DNA of 64,000 nucleotides from Deltaproteobacteria bacterium (GTDB lineage: Bacteria > Desulfobacterota > Desulfobulbia > Desulfobulbales > Desulfurivibrionaceae), in NCBI GenBank assembly GCA_013349295.1, contig DUZW01000012.1, positions 1 through 64,000 of the forward strand, in the 5' to 3' direction. The stretch's first letter is position 1. Every line of letters starts with the position of its first letter. A program made the translations under genes and the position numbers. The notes beneath the pieces are model-generated. The model worked only from the letters and a program-made list of their open reading frames with translations, was not told where the DNA came from and searched no databases. Positions 7,984 through 17,460 of this stretch are shown piece after piece.

Positions 7984-9423
7984 TTAGTCGATCATCATGC
8001 CTTGGGAACGGTATTCATGCAATTTATTACGCAGGGTGCGGACACTGATCCCAAGAATCTCGGCCGCATGTGTCCGATTATTGTCGTTTGCCTGCAAGGC
8101 CTGCAGGATCATTTGACGCTCAACGTCCCGCAGGGTCTGCGAGCCGATTTCCACAGCCGCCGAAGTATTAGCCGCCGCCACCGCGGAATGTTCGGGAGCA
8201 GAAACAACGGTCGATGGGGCTTGACTCAAGGATGGCGGCTCGACATCATCCCAGAAATCCCAAAGCTCAAGCTCAGCCCCCTGAGAAAGAAGCATGGCCC
8301 GCTCAATCAGGTTCTCCATCTCACGCACATTACCGGGCCAGCCATAGTCGGAAAATCTGGCCCAAACAGCCGAGGAAGGTTTTTTCACCGACTTGCCATA
8401 TTGCGCGGCATATTTCCTGATGAAAAAATCAACCAGCATCGCTACATCCTCCCTCCTCTCACGCAGGGGGGGAAGTTTCAAGGGGATGACATTGAGCCGG
8501 TAGTACAAATCCTGTCGAAAAACCCCATCCTTCACCGCCTGCTCCAAGTCACGGTTGGTGGTGGCAAGCACATGTACATCAATCTTGCAAGGGGCTTTCC
8601 CCCCCAGCCGATCCACCTCTTCCTCCTGAAGAACCCGCAAAAGCTTTGCCTGGAGGTGCAAGGGAATCTCCCCGATCTCATCCAGCAGCAAAGTGCCGCC
8701 GTCAGCCAGCTCGAATTTTCCTTTTTTGGTGACAATGGCCCCGGTGAAAGCCCCTTTCTCGTGGCCGAACAGCTCGCTTTCCAGGAGTCCTTCCGGCAGG
8801 GCGGCACAGTTCAAGGCAACGAACGGTCCGTTCCGCCGGTCGCTTTCCTGATGGATAAAGCGGGCAAAAACCTCCTTGCCAGTCCCGGATTCACCGAGGA
8901 TGAGCACCGTGGCCTTGCTGGAAGCCACACTTCTCGCACGGGCCATGAGCTGCAACAGCTTGGGATTCTGGCCGATGATCGGTTTTTCAAAGGCGACAGC
9001 TTCCCCGGCTTTATGCGGCACCGGCGTGCCAATCGCTTGAGGTAACCTGCGCCCGAGGGCGAAAACCCTGGCCACCGTTTCTTCAATGACCTCAACGGGG
9101 AACGGCTTTAACAGATAATCAAAAGCCCCCTGTTTCATGGCCTCCACCGCGGTATCCACCGTGGCGAAACCCGTCATGATCACCACCGGCAGCTCGGGAC
9201 GCAGCACCTTTACCTGACGCAAGAGCTCAAGGCCATCCATTCCCGGCATCTTTATATCAGTGATCACCAGCTCAGGCGGTTGCCTGGCAATCATCTCCAG
9301 GGCCATCCGGCCATTTTCCGCGACCGCGACTTCGTGCCCATTGCGGCTCAACGCCTCAAAAAGGGCAACACGCATGTTCTGCTCGTCATCCACGATCAAT
9401 ATCTTATGCGTCTGTTCAGACAT
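7984..9423 (-). CDS. flrC: Sigma-54-dependent flagellar response regulator, FlrC/FleR type
   Basis: About 479 residues in NtrC order: receiver domain (IVDDEQ at the start, phosphoacceptor in LVITDIKMPGMDG), AAA+ sigma-54 domain with Walker A GESGTGKE and a canonical GAFTGA loop, then a Fis-type helix-turn-helix (NRTHAAEILGISVRTLRNKL). It is the likely phosphorylated activator of the flgB and fliK promoters in this window. It overlaps flrB by eight bases if ATG 9423 is used; a GTG at 9435 gives four more residues. FlrC identity comes from the flrA-flrB-flrC order. Confidence 0.88.
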   Translation of the reverse strand: MSEQTHKILIVDDEQNMRVALFEALSRNGHEVAVAENGRMALEMIARQPPELVITDIKMPGMDGLELLRQVKVLRPELPVVIMTGFATVDTAVEAMKQGAFDYLLKPFPVEVIEETVARVFALGRRLPQAIGTPVPHKAGEAVAFEKPIIGQNPKLLQLMARARSVASSKATVLILGESGTGKEVFARFIHQESDRRNGPFVALNCAALPEGLLESELFGHEKGAFTGAIVTKKGKFELADGGTLLLDEIGEIPLHLQAKLLRVLQEEEVDRLGGKAPCKIDVHVLATTNRDLEQAVKDGVFRQDLYYRLNVIPLKLPPLRERREDVAMLVDFFIRKYAAQYGKSVKKPSSAVWARFSDYGWPGNVREMENLIERAMLLSQGAELELWDFWDDVEPPSLSQAPSTVVSAPEHSAVAAANTSAAVEIGSQTLRDVERQMILQALQANDNNRTHAAEILGISVRTLRNKLHEYRSQGMMID

Positions 9424-10573
9424 CGGCTCTGGCACCTTTTTTTCGCCTGGTTCCTGTTGCCGCCCCGGATTCCGCCGGCAACAACACCCTGAAGGTGGCG
9501 CCTCGACCCGGTCCGCATTCTACCTTGATCAATCCGTGATGCGCCTCGACAATGGCATGGCTGATGGCCAACCCCAACCCACGATTCCTGCCCTTGGTCG
9601 AAAAAAACGGATCAAATATTTTTTGCAGGTTTTCCGGGACAATCCCCACCCCTCGGTCCTGCACGCTGATTTCCACCAGGGCGCCATGCTCCCTGTCCGG
9701 CGGGAGCATTCGCAAGCCCAGGGAAAACACCCCACCCACCGGCATGCTTTCAATGGCATTCAGACCAAGATTAAGCAGAAGCTGCCCAATCAAGTCCTGA
9801 TCTCCGAGCAGATAGGCCTGTTCCGCCTCAATGCGACTCTCCATGAGTATACCATGCTCCGCAGCCATTTCACGGAGAGTTTCCATACTTTTTTTGAGCA
9901 GTGCAACCATATCCAGCTCCTTCATCCGCGGGACCGGGAATCCGGAAAAGGTCACGAAATTGTCGAGCAAATGATGCATGGTGCGCACCGCCCCCAGCAT
10001 CCGGGCCGCAAGCCGCTCATTGTCCGGGTCGCCGGCCAACTCCCGTCTGAGAATCGAGGCATACAGCTCAAGACTGCCCAAGGGATTTTTCAATTCCTGG
10101 CTCATGGCCTCCGCCATCTCCTGCATGGCGGCAAAACGTTTACTCCGGTCGAGATGCATCTCCATCAGGGAAGGAAAGGTCACATCCTCTAATGAAAGGA
10201 AAAAACCGGCCACATGCAAGAATGGGCTTTGCAAATCATTGCGGCTGATGAGGATACAGCGTTTTTCCGTCCCGCCAGGGAGTGCCTGCATCTCGCAAAG
10301 CAGGCGCCCCCCGGAAATACTTAGGGCCGCCAGTTCATGACTCAGTCCGAATTTTTGGGAGAGCAAACCCCAGCAGGTTTTGTTCTGGAGAGAACACCCT
10401 GCAAGAGCGAGAAGATGGGAAGCCTTCTGGTTGACAGCCAGCAGATTTCCCTGCCGGTCGGCAAGCAAAATCCCGCCCGGCAGACTTTCAATCATGGCAA
10501 AAAAGAATTCCCGCAAATGCTCCGGGGTATCAAAAGTCGGTTGCTCCATCACAGGAACCAGCCTGAAGGGCAT
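9416..10573 (-). CDS. flrB: Flagellar sensor histidine kinase, FlrB/FleS type
   Basis: A soluble kinase of about 385 residues. It has an N-terminal PAS-like domain (EHLREFFFAMIESLPGGILLADRQGN), a dimerisation and phosphoacceptor helix with H in EAMSQELKNPLGSLELYA (the usual H-E is altered, see oddity), and an ATPase domain with N-box LLLNLGLNAIES and G-box DRGVGI and GLGLAISHAIVEAHHG. No membrane segments are visible, in keeping with FlrB/FleS. Oddity: the expected SHELKNPL motif reads SQELKNPL, so the phosphorylatable His appears replaced by Gln. The start is uncertain (ATG 10573, ATG 10549 or TTG 10633). It overlaps the end of the upstream TPR gene only if TTG 10633 is used. Confidence 0.82.
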   Translation of the reverse strand: MPFRLVPVMEQPTFDTPEHLREFFFAMIESLPGGILLADRQGNLLAVNQKASHLLALAGCSLQNKTCWGLLSQKFGLSHELAALSISGGRLLCEMQALPGGTEKRCILISRNDLQSPFLHVAGFFLSLEDVTFPSLMEMHLDRSKRFAAMQEMAEAMSQELKNPLGSLELYASILRRELAGDPDNERLAARMLGAVRTMHHLLDNFVTFSGFPVPRMKELDMVALLKKSMETLREMAAEHGILMESRIEAEQAYLLGDQDLIGQLLLNLGLNAIESMPVGGVFSLGLRMLPPDREHGALVEISVQDRGVGIVPENLQKIFDPFFSTKGRNRGLGLAISHAIVEAHHGLIKVECGPGRGATFRVLLPAESGAATGTRRKKGARADV

Positions 10574-10589
10574 GTACCCGCCATCACTT

Positions 10590-12671
10590 TCACCGCCTCC
10601 CTCCCCTCGGTTTTCTCCCAAGATCAATTTCAATCTGATTCAGGATCATTTTCGCCTTTTTCTTGAGAAGCTCGTCCGGCCCGACCTGCGCCTTTTGAAG
10701 ATGTTCGCGCCCTTTTTCGGTCTCCCCCCCCTTACGGAACAAATCGCCCAACTGCAGGTGAATCTGTTGGGCGGCCTTGCTGTCCTTCGGCATATCCCCG
10801 TTGACTCCGGCCAAGTAAACGTCAATGGCCGAGTCGGCACCCTGGCCGGCCAGCCCCGAACCAAACTCTTCATACCAGCCCTGCAAGGCTTCAGGCTCCA
10901 GCCATTGCTTCTGCCTGGAACGCGAAAGAACCTCAATCCCCTCGGCATACAGGCCGAGAGCGGCCAGCATCCGCAACCGCGCTTCCACATAGACCTTTAT
11001 CTTTGCCGGAACAGGGGAAGCCGCCGTTGCCTTGGCGTAACTGGCGAGAGCCTCGTTCTTTTTGCCTTGAGCCTCATTGAGCCTGCCGGTCAAGTAATCA
11101 AACTCCGCGAGGTATTCGCTATCCTTATAGATGTCCCGAACATAGCGAAGCACCCGGTCGGCAGCGGTAAAATTTTTCTGGCGAAGATAAACCTCGGTCC
11201 TCCGGCTATAGAGATCGGCTTTATCTTCATCGGCCAAGGACAACCCCTGAGCCCGAAAATAAACTACGGAAGCCTGATCAAGCAAGGATAAGGCCTCGAG
11301 CGCCTGCCCGACCAGATAGAGAAAACGCCCGTTGTCCAGGCCGCTGACATGCCGGTATTGGGAAACATACAAATGGTAAAGCTTCTCGTATTCCTTCTTC
11401 GCCAGAAACCCTTCCCCGAGGTAGAGTAAAATCCTGCCGGAAAAATCGTCTTTCTTTCCCGAGGCAAGCCCCGGCTTATCATGGTGCAGATAACTTCCGC
11501 CAAGATCAGCGGCGGACTCCCCGTTATTGCGGGCCTGATAGCGAAGAAACAGCGCGCGCCGGGCATCCTGGGCAATGGGCTCGTCGGGATAAGCCTCGAT
11601 CACCGCCAAAAAAGGCTTGTCCCCTTCCGGATCGGTCAGGTCTGAGGTCAGTTGCCCCTTGATCGTTCTCCGCTCCGGACTATCCATGTACTCAGCCCGC
11701 CGAAAGCGTGCCAACACCGCAACTCGATCCTCACGCATTCCATCTTCCAGAATACGTTCATAAAGCTTCAGGGCTGTAAGCCTATCGCCTCCCCTCAGAT
11801 AACTCTCGCCCAACTCGAAAAGAATCTCCCCCCGGTCGAAAGAATTCTCAGCCAGGTTCAGATAGTGAAACAGGGATCTCCGGGCATCCTTCTCCTTGCC
11901 TAACCGCAAATAAACCAAGCCAAGCTTACGCAACAGTTCCGGGTCCCGATGGTGATAATCCGGATATTTCTCAAAAAGAGTGGCAAAAGTTTGCAAGGCC
12001 CCGACAGGATCCTTGTTGGCGGCCATGATTTCTCCTAAACCCATCAAAGCCTTGGCCCTGACATCCTCACCTCCGGATTCCGAAACTTTCTTATAGATGT
12101 CCAGTGCTTCAGACACCCGCCCCAAGGCATAAAGCGTATCCGCCTTCGCCAGCAGCGCCCGATCCCGCAGGGGAGAGTTGGGATAACGTTCGAAGAAGAG
12201 CTTGAAGTAGATGAGCGCCTCACGATAGAAACGCATCCGGTAATGGGCGTATCCAACCTCAAAATACGCCTCGTCAGCTCTTTTTGACTTTGAAAAATCA
12301 GCGCTGTATCTCCGAAAAACATCGCGAACCCTGTTCCATTCGGGTGTTGCGCTCTTCAGGGTCAACTGCTTCAGGCTTTGCGCTGCCTGCCAGAGCGCCT
12401 CTTCCGCCTGGTCCGTTTCACGAAATTTATCGTAGTACCGCTGATACGCCTGGGCAGCCTTGGCCAAATCCCCGCCCTTTGCCGCCTCCACCGCCTCCTG
12501 CCAGACCTCTGCGGGTGTCTCCACCGGCACTGCGGCCTGCGGGGGAGGCGGAGGCACGTCCTCCTTGGCCCAACTCTGTGCCGGCAAACCTCCTCCCACC
12601 AGAAGGCTAATGCCGAAAAAAAACCACAGCGGCACGGCAAGAAGAGATTGGGGTAAATGAATTTTTTTCAT
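10590..12671 (-). CDS. Secreted tetratricopeptide-repeat protein inside the flr operon
   Basis: About 693 residues. A signal peptide (roughly residues 1-36, ending near AQSWA) is followed by a long array of TPR or TolA-binding-like repeats, such as EALWQAAQSLKQL, ADEAYFEVGYAHYRM and DRALLAKADTLYALGRVSEA, continuing to the C-terminus. No enzymatic motif is seen. It is probably a periplasmic or outer-membrane-facing scaffold. Its position between flrA and flrB, on the same strand with short gaps, suggests a link with flagellar control or motor assembly, but no function is established. I start it at ATG 12671 because the signal peptide begins there; the open frame extends to 12749. Confidence 0.75.
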   Translation of the reverse strand: MKKIHLPQSLLAVPLWFFFGISLLVGGGLPAQSWAKEDVPPPPPQAAVPVETPAEVWQEAVEAAKGGDLAKAAQAYQRYYDKFRETDQAEEALWQAAQSLKQLTLKSATPEWNRVRDVFRRYSADFSKSKRADEAYFEVGYAHYRMRFYREALIYFKLFFERYPNSPLRDRALLAKADTLYALGRVSEALDIYKKVSESGGEDVRAKALMGLGEIMAANKDPVGALQTFATLFEKYPDYHHRDPELLRKLGLVYLRLGKEKDARRSLFHYLNLAENSFDRGEILFELGESYLRGGDRLTALKLYERILEDGMREDRVAVLARFRRAEYMDSPERRTIKGQLTSDLTDPEGDKPFLAVIEAYPDEPIAQDARRALFLRYQARNNGESAADLGGSYLHHDKPGLASGKKDDFSGRILLYLGEGFLAKKEYEKLYHLYVSQYRHVSGLDNGRFLYLVGQALEALSLLDQASVVYFRAQGLSLADEDKADLYSRRTEVYLRQKNFTAADRVLRYVRDIYKDSEYLAEFDYLTGRLNEAQGKKNEALASYAKATAASPVPAKIKVYVEARLRMLAALGLYAEGIEVLSRSRQKQWLEPEALQGWYEEFGSGLAGQGADSAIDVYLAGVNGDMPKDSKAAQQIHLQLGDLFRKGGETEKGREHLQKAQVGPDELLKKKAKMILNQIEIDLGRKPRGGRR

Positions 12672-12756
12672 GATTTCTTTCACGGGAGTCTGGGTCAAGC
12701 GTTGTTGCCGCTTACCAGGCCACGCGCCATACAAAAGAAAGGAGCGCACCCTTTTT

Positions 12757-14145
12757 CTACGCCTCGGCAGAAGACGAAACCAACTTGAATCGTTTCATCT
12801 TCTCAATAAGAGTGGTCCGATTCACATTTAAAAGTTTGGCGGCCCTGTTCTTAACCCATCCCGTCTGTTCAAGGGCCTGCAAGATCAAACGTTTTTCAAA
12901 TTCGCCAAGCACATCATTAAGAAAAAAACCTTGCTCGGGAAGTTCCTCAAACCGCTCGACCGGGGCCGAGCCGACTCCGCCTTCCAGCAAGCGCTCCGGC
13001 AAATCAGCCACGGAAAGCACGTCCGTGTTTGCAAGAATCACCATCCGCTCCAGCATGTTTTCAAGTTCCCGAACATTACCTGGCCAGGCGTAGTGGGTAA
13101 ACCTGACCAGGACCTCATCCGCCACCCCTTTTATTTTTTTCTTTCGAAGCCGGTTGAATCTGGCCACGAAATGCTCGACCAACAGAGGAATATCCTGGAC
13201 CCGCTCACGCAGGGGCGGCGCATCGATGGGAATCACATTGAGGCGATAATAAAGGTCTTCCCGAAAACGCCCAGCCTGGACCTCCTCCTCAAGATTTCTA
13301 TTGGTCGCGGCAATCACCCGAAAATCAGAACTGATGGTTTTGGTGCCGCCGATCCGCTCAAACTCTTTTTCCTGGAGAACCCGCAACAGTTTCACCTGGA
13401 GCATGGGACTCATCTCGGAAATCTCATCAAGAAAGACCGTCCCCCCGTTGGCCAGCTCAAAACGACCAAGCCGGGTCCGAATCGCGTGGGTAAACGCCCC
13501 TTTTTCATGGCCGAACAGTTCACTTTCCAGCAGTTCACCGGGGATAGCCCCGCAATTCACCGGCACAAAAGGACCGGAGCCGCGAATCCCTTCATAATGG
13601 AGGGCTTGGGCGATAAGTTCTTTGCCGGTGCCGGATTCACCTCGGACCAAAACGGTGGTTTCGGCATCGCAGACTTTTTTGATCAAAGAAAAAACCCGGC
13701 GCATGACGCTGCTGTTGCCGATGATGGCAGCGCAGCCTTTCTCGCTCTTTGCCGGCGACTGACCTGCAGGAGGACTCTGCAGGCTCACCCCGGCCTTCTC
13801 CAGGGCTCCATCAAGGCGGCTATCACTCACAGGCGCCTCGAGATAATCAACGGCCCCGGCCTGCAAGGCGACAACCGCATCATTGACGGAGGGTTCGCTA
13901 GCCGCCACGATAACCGCCGCCGAAGCAGCAGTATCCTGAAGAACAGCAAGAAATGCTTCATGGGGCTGAAGCGAGGATACCGCCAGAAGAATCGCCTGGC
14001 ACTGGTTTTGCTCAAGCCAGCGACGGGCTTCCGCCTCGGAACGGACAACAGCCAAAGCCGGATCTTTTTTCTGAAGAGCCTTAACCAGCTCGGAAGAACG
14101 ACCGGAAGCATCAAGAAGCAGAAGGAGCAGGGGATTGTGCGTCAT
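12757..14145 (-). CDS. flrA: Flagellar master regulator, FlrA/FleQ type
   Basis: A 462-residue sigma-54 activator. The N-terminal domain has receiver-like folding but lacks the acidic pocket and the phosphoacceptor Asp (the site reads ILLAVSS), as in FleQ/FlrA. The AAA+ domain has Walker A GESGTGKE and Walker B GTVFLDEIS. The sigma-54-contact loop reads GAFTHA instead of GAFTGA. A C-terminal Fis-type helix (KNRAAKLLNVNRTTLIEKM) binds DNA. It heads the flr gene set and has a sigma-70 promoter of its own, consistent with the top tier of a flagellar hierarchy. Confidence 0.85.
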   Translation of the reverse strand: MTHNPLLLLLLDASGRSSELVKALQKKDPALAVVRSEAEARRWLEQNQCQAILLAVSSLQPHEAFLAVLQDTAASAAVIVAASEPSVNDAVVALQAGAVDYLEAPVSDSRLDGALEKAGVSLQSPPAGQSPAKSEKGCAAIIGNSSVMRRVFSLIKKVCDAETTVLVRGESGTGKELIAQALHYEGIRGSGPFVPVNCGAIPGELLESELFGHEKGAFTHAIRTRLGRFELANGGTVFLDEISEMSPMLQVKLLRVLQEKEFERIGGTKTISSDFRVIAATNRNLEEEVQAGRFREDLYYRLNVIPIDAPPLRERVQDIPLLVEHFVARFNRLRKKKIKGVADEVLVRFTHYAWPGNVRELENMLERMVILANTDVLSVADLPERLLEGGVGSAPVERFEELPEQGFFLNDVLGEFEKRLILQALEQTGWVKNRAAKLLNVNRTTLIEKMKRFKLVSSSAEA

Positions 14146-14201
14146 ACCACCATCATGAATTTCTTATTTTCTTTTAATAAATCTCAGAGCTTATCTTCTT
14201 T

Positions 14202-14231
14202 TGTATACATTATTCACAAAAAAAGTGTCAA
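14202..14231 (-). promoter_or_regulatory. Sigma-70 promoter for flrA
   Basis: On the minus strand a perfect -35 TTGACA (14231-14226) and a -10 TATACA (14207-14202) are 18 bases apart. Transcription would begin near 14195, about 50 bases before the flrA start. The surrounding 190 bases between flrA and ftsE are very AT-rich and probably also hold the divergent ftsE promoter, which I could not place with confidence. Confidence 0.75.
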
Positions 14232-14342
14232 TTTTTTTTCACATGCGATATTTTATCAGCAATTATAAAAATGTTGTGTATTATTGTGGCTTGACCACTA
14301 TCCTGAGGTCGATTCTTCCGTCCGACTGAAAAAGGTTTTTAC

Positions 14343-15071
14343 ATGCTGAGAGATGCAAGCAACGACAAACCCCTGGTTGAGCTGGTGAACGTCACCAAAA
14401 TTTATCCGCCTGATGTTGTCGCCGTTGAAGACGTTTCCCTGCGGATTTACAAGGGAGAAATCCTTTATCTCACCGGCATGAGCGGCGCAGGCAAAACAAC
14501 CCTGATCAAACTGATCTGCCGCCTTGAAACACCCACCCGCGGGCTCATTGAGGTGGCCGGTCGCGACCTTTCCCAAATAAGCACGGCCGGCATCCAGCGC
14601 ATGCGTCAAAAAATCGGCGTTGCCTACCAGGAATTCAGACTGCTTGACAAACAAACCGTTTTGCAAAACATTGCCATGGCCATGGAGGTGACTTACGCAA
14701 GCACCAAGGCCATTCGGGCACGGGTCGACGAACTGCTGTCCCTGCTCAACCTCTCCGACAAACGGGACAAGCTCGCCGGCGAACTCTCCCGCGGCGAACA
14801 GCAACGGGTGGCTCTGGCGCGGGCCGCCGCCAACGGGCCGAGCCTGCTGTTGGCCGATGAACCGACCGGCAACCTTGACCCGGCGGCGACGGAGCTGGTC
14901 ATCAACCTTTTCCGGCACCTGAACGAAAAAAATGGTTCGACCATTGTTGTCGCCACCCACGATGAATCGATTTACGCGGAAACCGAACACCGAGTCATGG
15001 CGCTCAGCAACGGACAACTTTCCGCCCTCCCCAACCATGCGCCACGACAGATCGAACTTTTTGAAGCGTAA
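14343..15071 (+). CDS. ftsE: Cell-division ATP-binding protein FtsE
   Basis: A 242-residue ABC ATPase with Walker A GMSGAGKTT, signature LSRGEQQRVALARA and Walker B LLLADEPTGNLD. It pairs with FtsX, encoded 61 bases downstream, to form the FtsEX complex that couples ATP hydrolysis at the septum to activation of murein hydrolases. Its length is slightly above the usual 220-230 residues owing to a C-terminal tail. The CDS is divergent from flrA. Confidence 0.93.
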   Translation: MLRDASNDKPLVELVNVTKIYPPDVVAVEDVSLRIYKGEILYLTGMSGAGKTTLIKLICRLETPTRGLIEVAGRDLSQISTAGIQRMRQKIGVAYQEFRLLDKQTVLQNIAMAMEVTYASTKAIRARVDELLSLLNLSDKRDKLAGELSRGEQQRVALARAAANGPSLLLADEPTGNLDPAATELVINLFRHLNEKNGSTIVVATHDESIYAETEHRVMALSNGQLSALPNHAPRQIELFEA

Positions 15072-15132
15072 CCGCCGTTGACTCCAAACCTCACCGGCAA
15101 AACCGCTTTTCTTTCCTAAGGAGCAGCAGTCC

Positions 15133-16020
15133 ATGCATTTTCTGGCCTACATTTTACGCCAAACAGGAAAAAACCTCAGACAAACCTGGGGGACACAGGT
15201 CATGACCCTGCTGACCGTGACCCTTTCCGTGCTTATTTTTGCCTTTTTCTTCCTCGTCTACACCAACATGCTCAGGGCCAGCACACGGCTTGGCGACGAT
15301 GTCCGCCTCATTGTTTATCTGGACCAGGAAATTCCCGCATCCACGCGCCCGGAACTCGAAAAAAAGATCCGCGGTTTCGGTCCGGTGGAAAAAATCGTTT
15401 TCGTCTCCCGGGCCGAGGCCTTTGCCAGGCTCAGCACCCAACTGGGCAAGGAAAAGGATGTATTAAACGATCTGGGCCCCGACTTTCTTCCGCCTTCCAT
15501 CGAAGTGTATCCCCTAAAAAACCTGGGGGACCTGACCAAGATCAGCCAATTTTCCGATTTCCTCCTGACCCTGCCCCACGCAGCCAAGGTCCAGTCCGGC
15601 AGCGACTGGCTCCGCCGTTTTGGTTATTTCACCAATCTTCTTCAGGTCGTGGTTTTGCTGAGCGGAAGCCTGCTCATCATCAGCATGACCTTTATCGTTT
15701 CATATACACTCCGACTCACCGTGCTTTCCAGGCAGGGCGAACTTGAAATTCTCAGGCTGCTTGGCGCCACCAGCGCTTATATTCGCCTGCCGCTCCTGCT
15801 CGAAGGCATGCTGCAAGGACTTCTGGGCTCCGGTCTGGGGCTTGCCGCACTGTACATTCTCTATCAATGGATCGCCAACCGGTTCAGCGGCCCAGGCTTT
15901 CTCAGCCTCTTTGATTTCGCTTTTTTCCCCCCGGAGATTACGACCGCGATCCTTCTGGCCGGCGTCCTTTTATGCACGGCCGGCAGCCTTTTTTCAATCC
16001 GCAGATTTATCCGCATCTGA
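15133..16020 (+). CDS. ftsX: Cell-division permease FtsX
   Basis: A 295-residue protein with one N-terminal membrane segment (about 21-44), a periplasmic domain (about 50-165) and three C-terminal segments, the four-helix FtsX topology. The conserved cytoplasmic stretch LSRQGELEILRLLGATSAYIRLPLLLEG is the FtsX/MacB coupling region. AAGGAG precedes the ATG. It is the membrane partner of FtsE and recruits the EnvC-like protein encoded four bases downstream. Confidence 0.92.
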   Translation: MHFLAYILRQTGKNLRQTWGTQVMTLLTVTLSVLIFAFFFLVYTNMLRASTRLGDDVRLIVYLDQEIPASTRPELEKKIRGFGPVEKIVFVSRAEAFARLSTQLGKEKDVLNDLGPDFLPPSIEVYPLKNLGDLTKISQFSDFLLTLPHAAKVQSGSDWLRRFGYFTNLLQVVVLLSGSLLIISMTFIVSYTLRLTVLSRQGELEILRLLGATSAYIRLPLLLEGMLQGLLGSGLGLAALYILYQWIANRFSGPGFLSLFDFAFFPPEITTAILLAGVLLCTAGSLFSIRRFIRI

Positions 16021-16023
16021 CGC

Positions 16024-17337
16024 ATGATTTCGATTCTTCGCCGCCCATATTGTATTCTCTGCATCTTGACTCTGACCCTGACCATCTGCCTTGGTCAACG
16101 CCTTTGTCAAGCAGCGGAACCGACCCCCGTGGACTCCAAGATTATCGAGGAGCAGAAAAGGATCCAACGCCTGAAAAAAGGGATCGAAGATCAAAAATCC
16201 CGGGTGCAGACCACCAATAAAAAGGAAACTTCACTGATCACTGAACTGGACCGACTGAACGGACATATCCAGAGTGAAGCCGACAAGCTCACAAGGCTCA
16301 AGAAAGACCTTAGCAAGCATGAAGAACTCATGGCGGCCAAACAGGATGAAGCCGCCAAAGCAAAAGAGGCCAAGGAACAGGCAAAGCGCCATGTGAAAAA
16401 ACGGCTTAATTCCTTTTACCGGATGGGAGAGATCGGTGTGATGAACGTCGTCTTTTCCGCCAGCGAGCTTCCTGACCTCCTTGCCTTTCGCGAGTATTTC
16501 GACGCCCTGCTCAAGCGGGACCAGGACGTTATTCGTGAATACAGGAAAAAGGTGGAGACCCTCGAAAAAGCGCAGACCAGCCTTCACCAGGAAAAAATGG
16601 CCATGGTTGAAACCATTGCCAAGGTCAAAGGCCAGGAAGAGCAACTGGCTTCCACCCGAGAGGAAAGAATTCATCTGTTGCAAAAGGTGAAAACCGAGAA
16701 AAAACTCTACCAACTGGCGCTGAATGAACTCGAAGGAGCGGCGGACAGACTTACCAACACCCTGGAACAGCTCAAAGCCGAAGCAGCTAAGGCAGCAGCA
16801 GCCAAAAACGAAGCGGCCAAAGCCCAGTCGAAAGATGCATCGTCAAAGGAAATCCGTTTAACCACCACCCATAAAACCCGCCCGGACACCGCCGACTTTG
16901 CCTCTCAGAAAGGTCGTCTCTCGCCTCCTGTCCGAGGAACGGTTACAACCCTGTTCGGCAAGAGCGTTCAGGAAAAATTCGGCATTACCACCTTTGCCAA
17001 CGGCATTGACATTAAAACAGCACCCGGCACGGAAATAACCGCTATTTACGACGGCAAGGTAATCTACGCCAAATTCCTGCGCGGCTACGGCAACCTGCTC
17101 ATCATCGACCATGGCCAGCAATACCTCAGTCTGGTTTCCCGGGCCGCGAAATTTTTTAAAGAAGAAGGCGACACGGTCACAAGGGGCGAGGTGGTTGGCG
17201 TAATGAGTGAACAGGAAGGATTGCTGGGAGAGGGACTCCATTTCGAGATCCGCAATGGAACGAAACCGGAAAACCCCCTGCTTTGGGTGAATAATGCCAA
17301 GCTCACCATCAAGACGACAAAAAAACCGGCCCGCTGA
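16024..17337 (+). CDS. envC: EnvC-like murein hydrolase activator (degenerate LytM/M23 domain)
   Basis: A 437-residue protein with a signal peptide (about 1-29), a long periplasmic coiled coil (about 35-265, including NGHIQSEADKLTRLKKDL) and a C-terminal M23-fold domain (about 300-425). The zinc-binding residues of active LytM enzymes are incomplete: the first site reads FANGID rather than H-x3-D, and the last reads LHFEIR rather than HxH. This is the pattern of EnvC, which activates amidases and does not cut itself. Gene order ftsE-ftsX-envC supports the role. It begins three bases after ftsX. Confidence 0.88.
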   Translation: MISILRRPYCILCILTLTLTICLGQRLCQAAEPTPVDSKIIEEQKRIQRLKKGIEDQKSRVQTTNKKETSLITELDRLNGHIQSEADKLTRLKKDLSKHEELMAAKQDEAAKAKEAKEQAKRHVKKRLNSFYRMGEIGVMNVVFSASELPDLLAFREYFDALLKRDQDVIREYRKKVETLEKAQTSLHQEKMAMVETIAKVKGQEEQLASTREERIHLLQKVKTEKKLYQLALNELEGAADRLTNTLEQLKAEAAKAAAAKNEAAKAQSKDASSKEIRLTTTHKTRPDTADFASQKGRLSPPVRGTVTTLFGKSVQEKFGITTFANGIDIKTAPGTEITAIYDGKVIYAKFLRGYGNLLIIDHGQQYLSLVSRAAKFFKEEGDTVTRGEVVGVMSEQEGLLGEGLHFEIRNGTKPENPLLWVNNAKLTIKTTKKPAR

Positions 17338-17460
17338 TCTTCGCCTTGCCGGCAGAGATAAATCATTGTTTCCCGGCATGAAACATGCTAAATTACATAA
17401 ATTGCCTTCAATACAGACAACAAGCAAGCCTACTTTGACATTTTCGGCTAAGGACCATAC

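Noticed and set aside
12931-14268. 445-codon plus-strand frame opposite flrA
   Set aside because: It has no domain or start signal; flrA motifs are intact on the minus strand and its promoter lies inside this frame.
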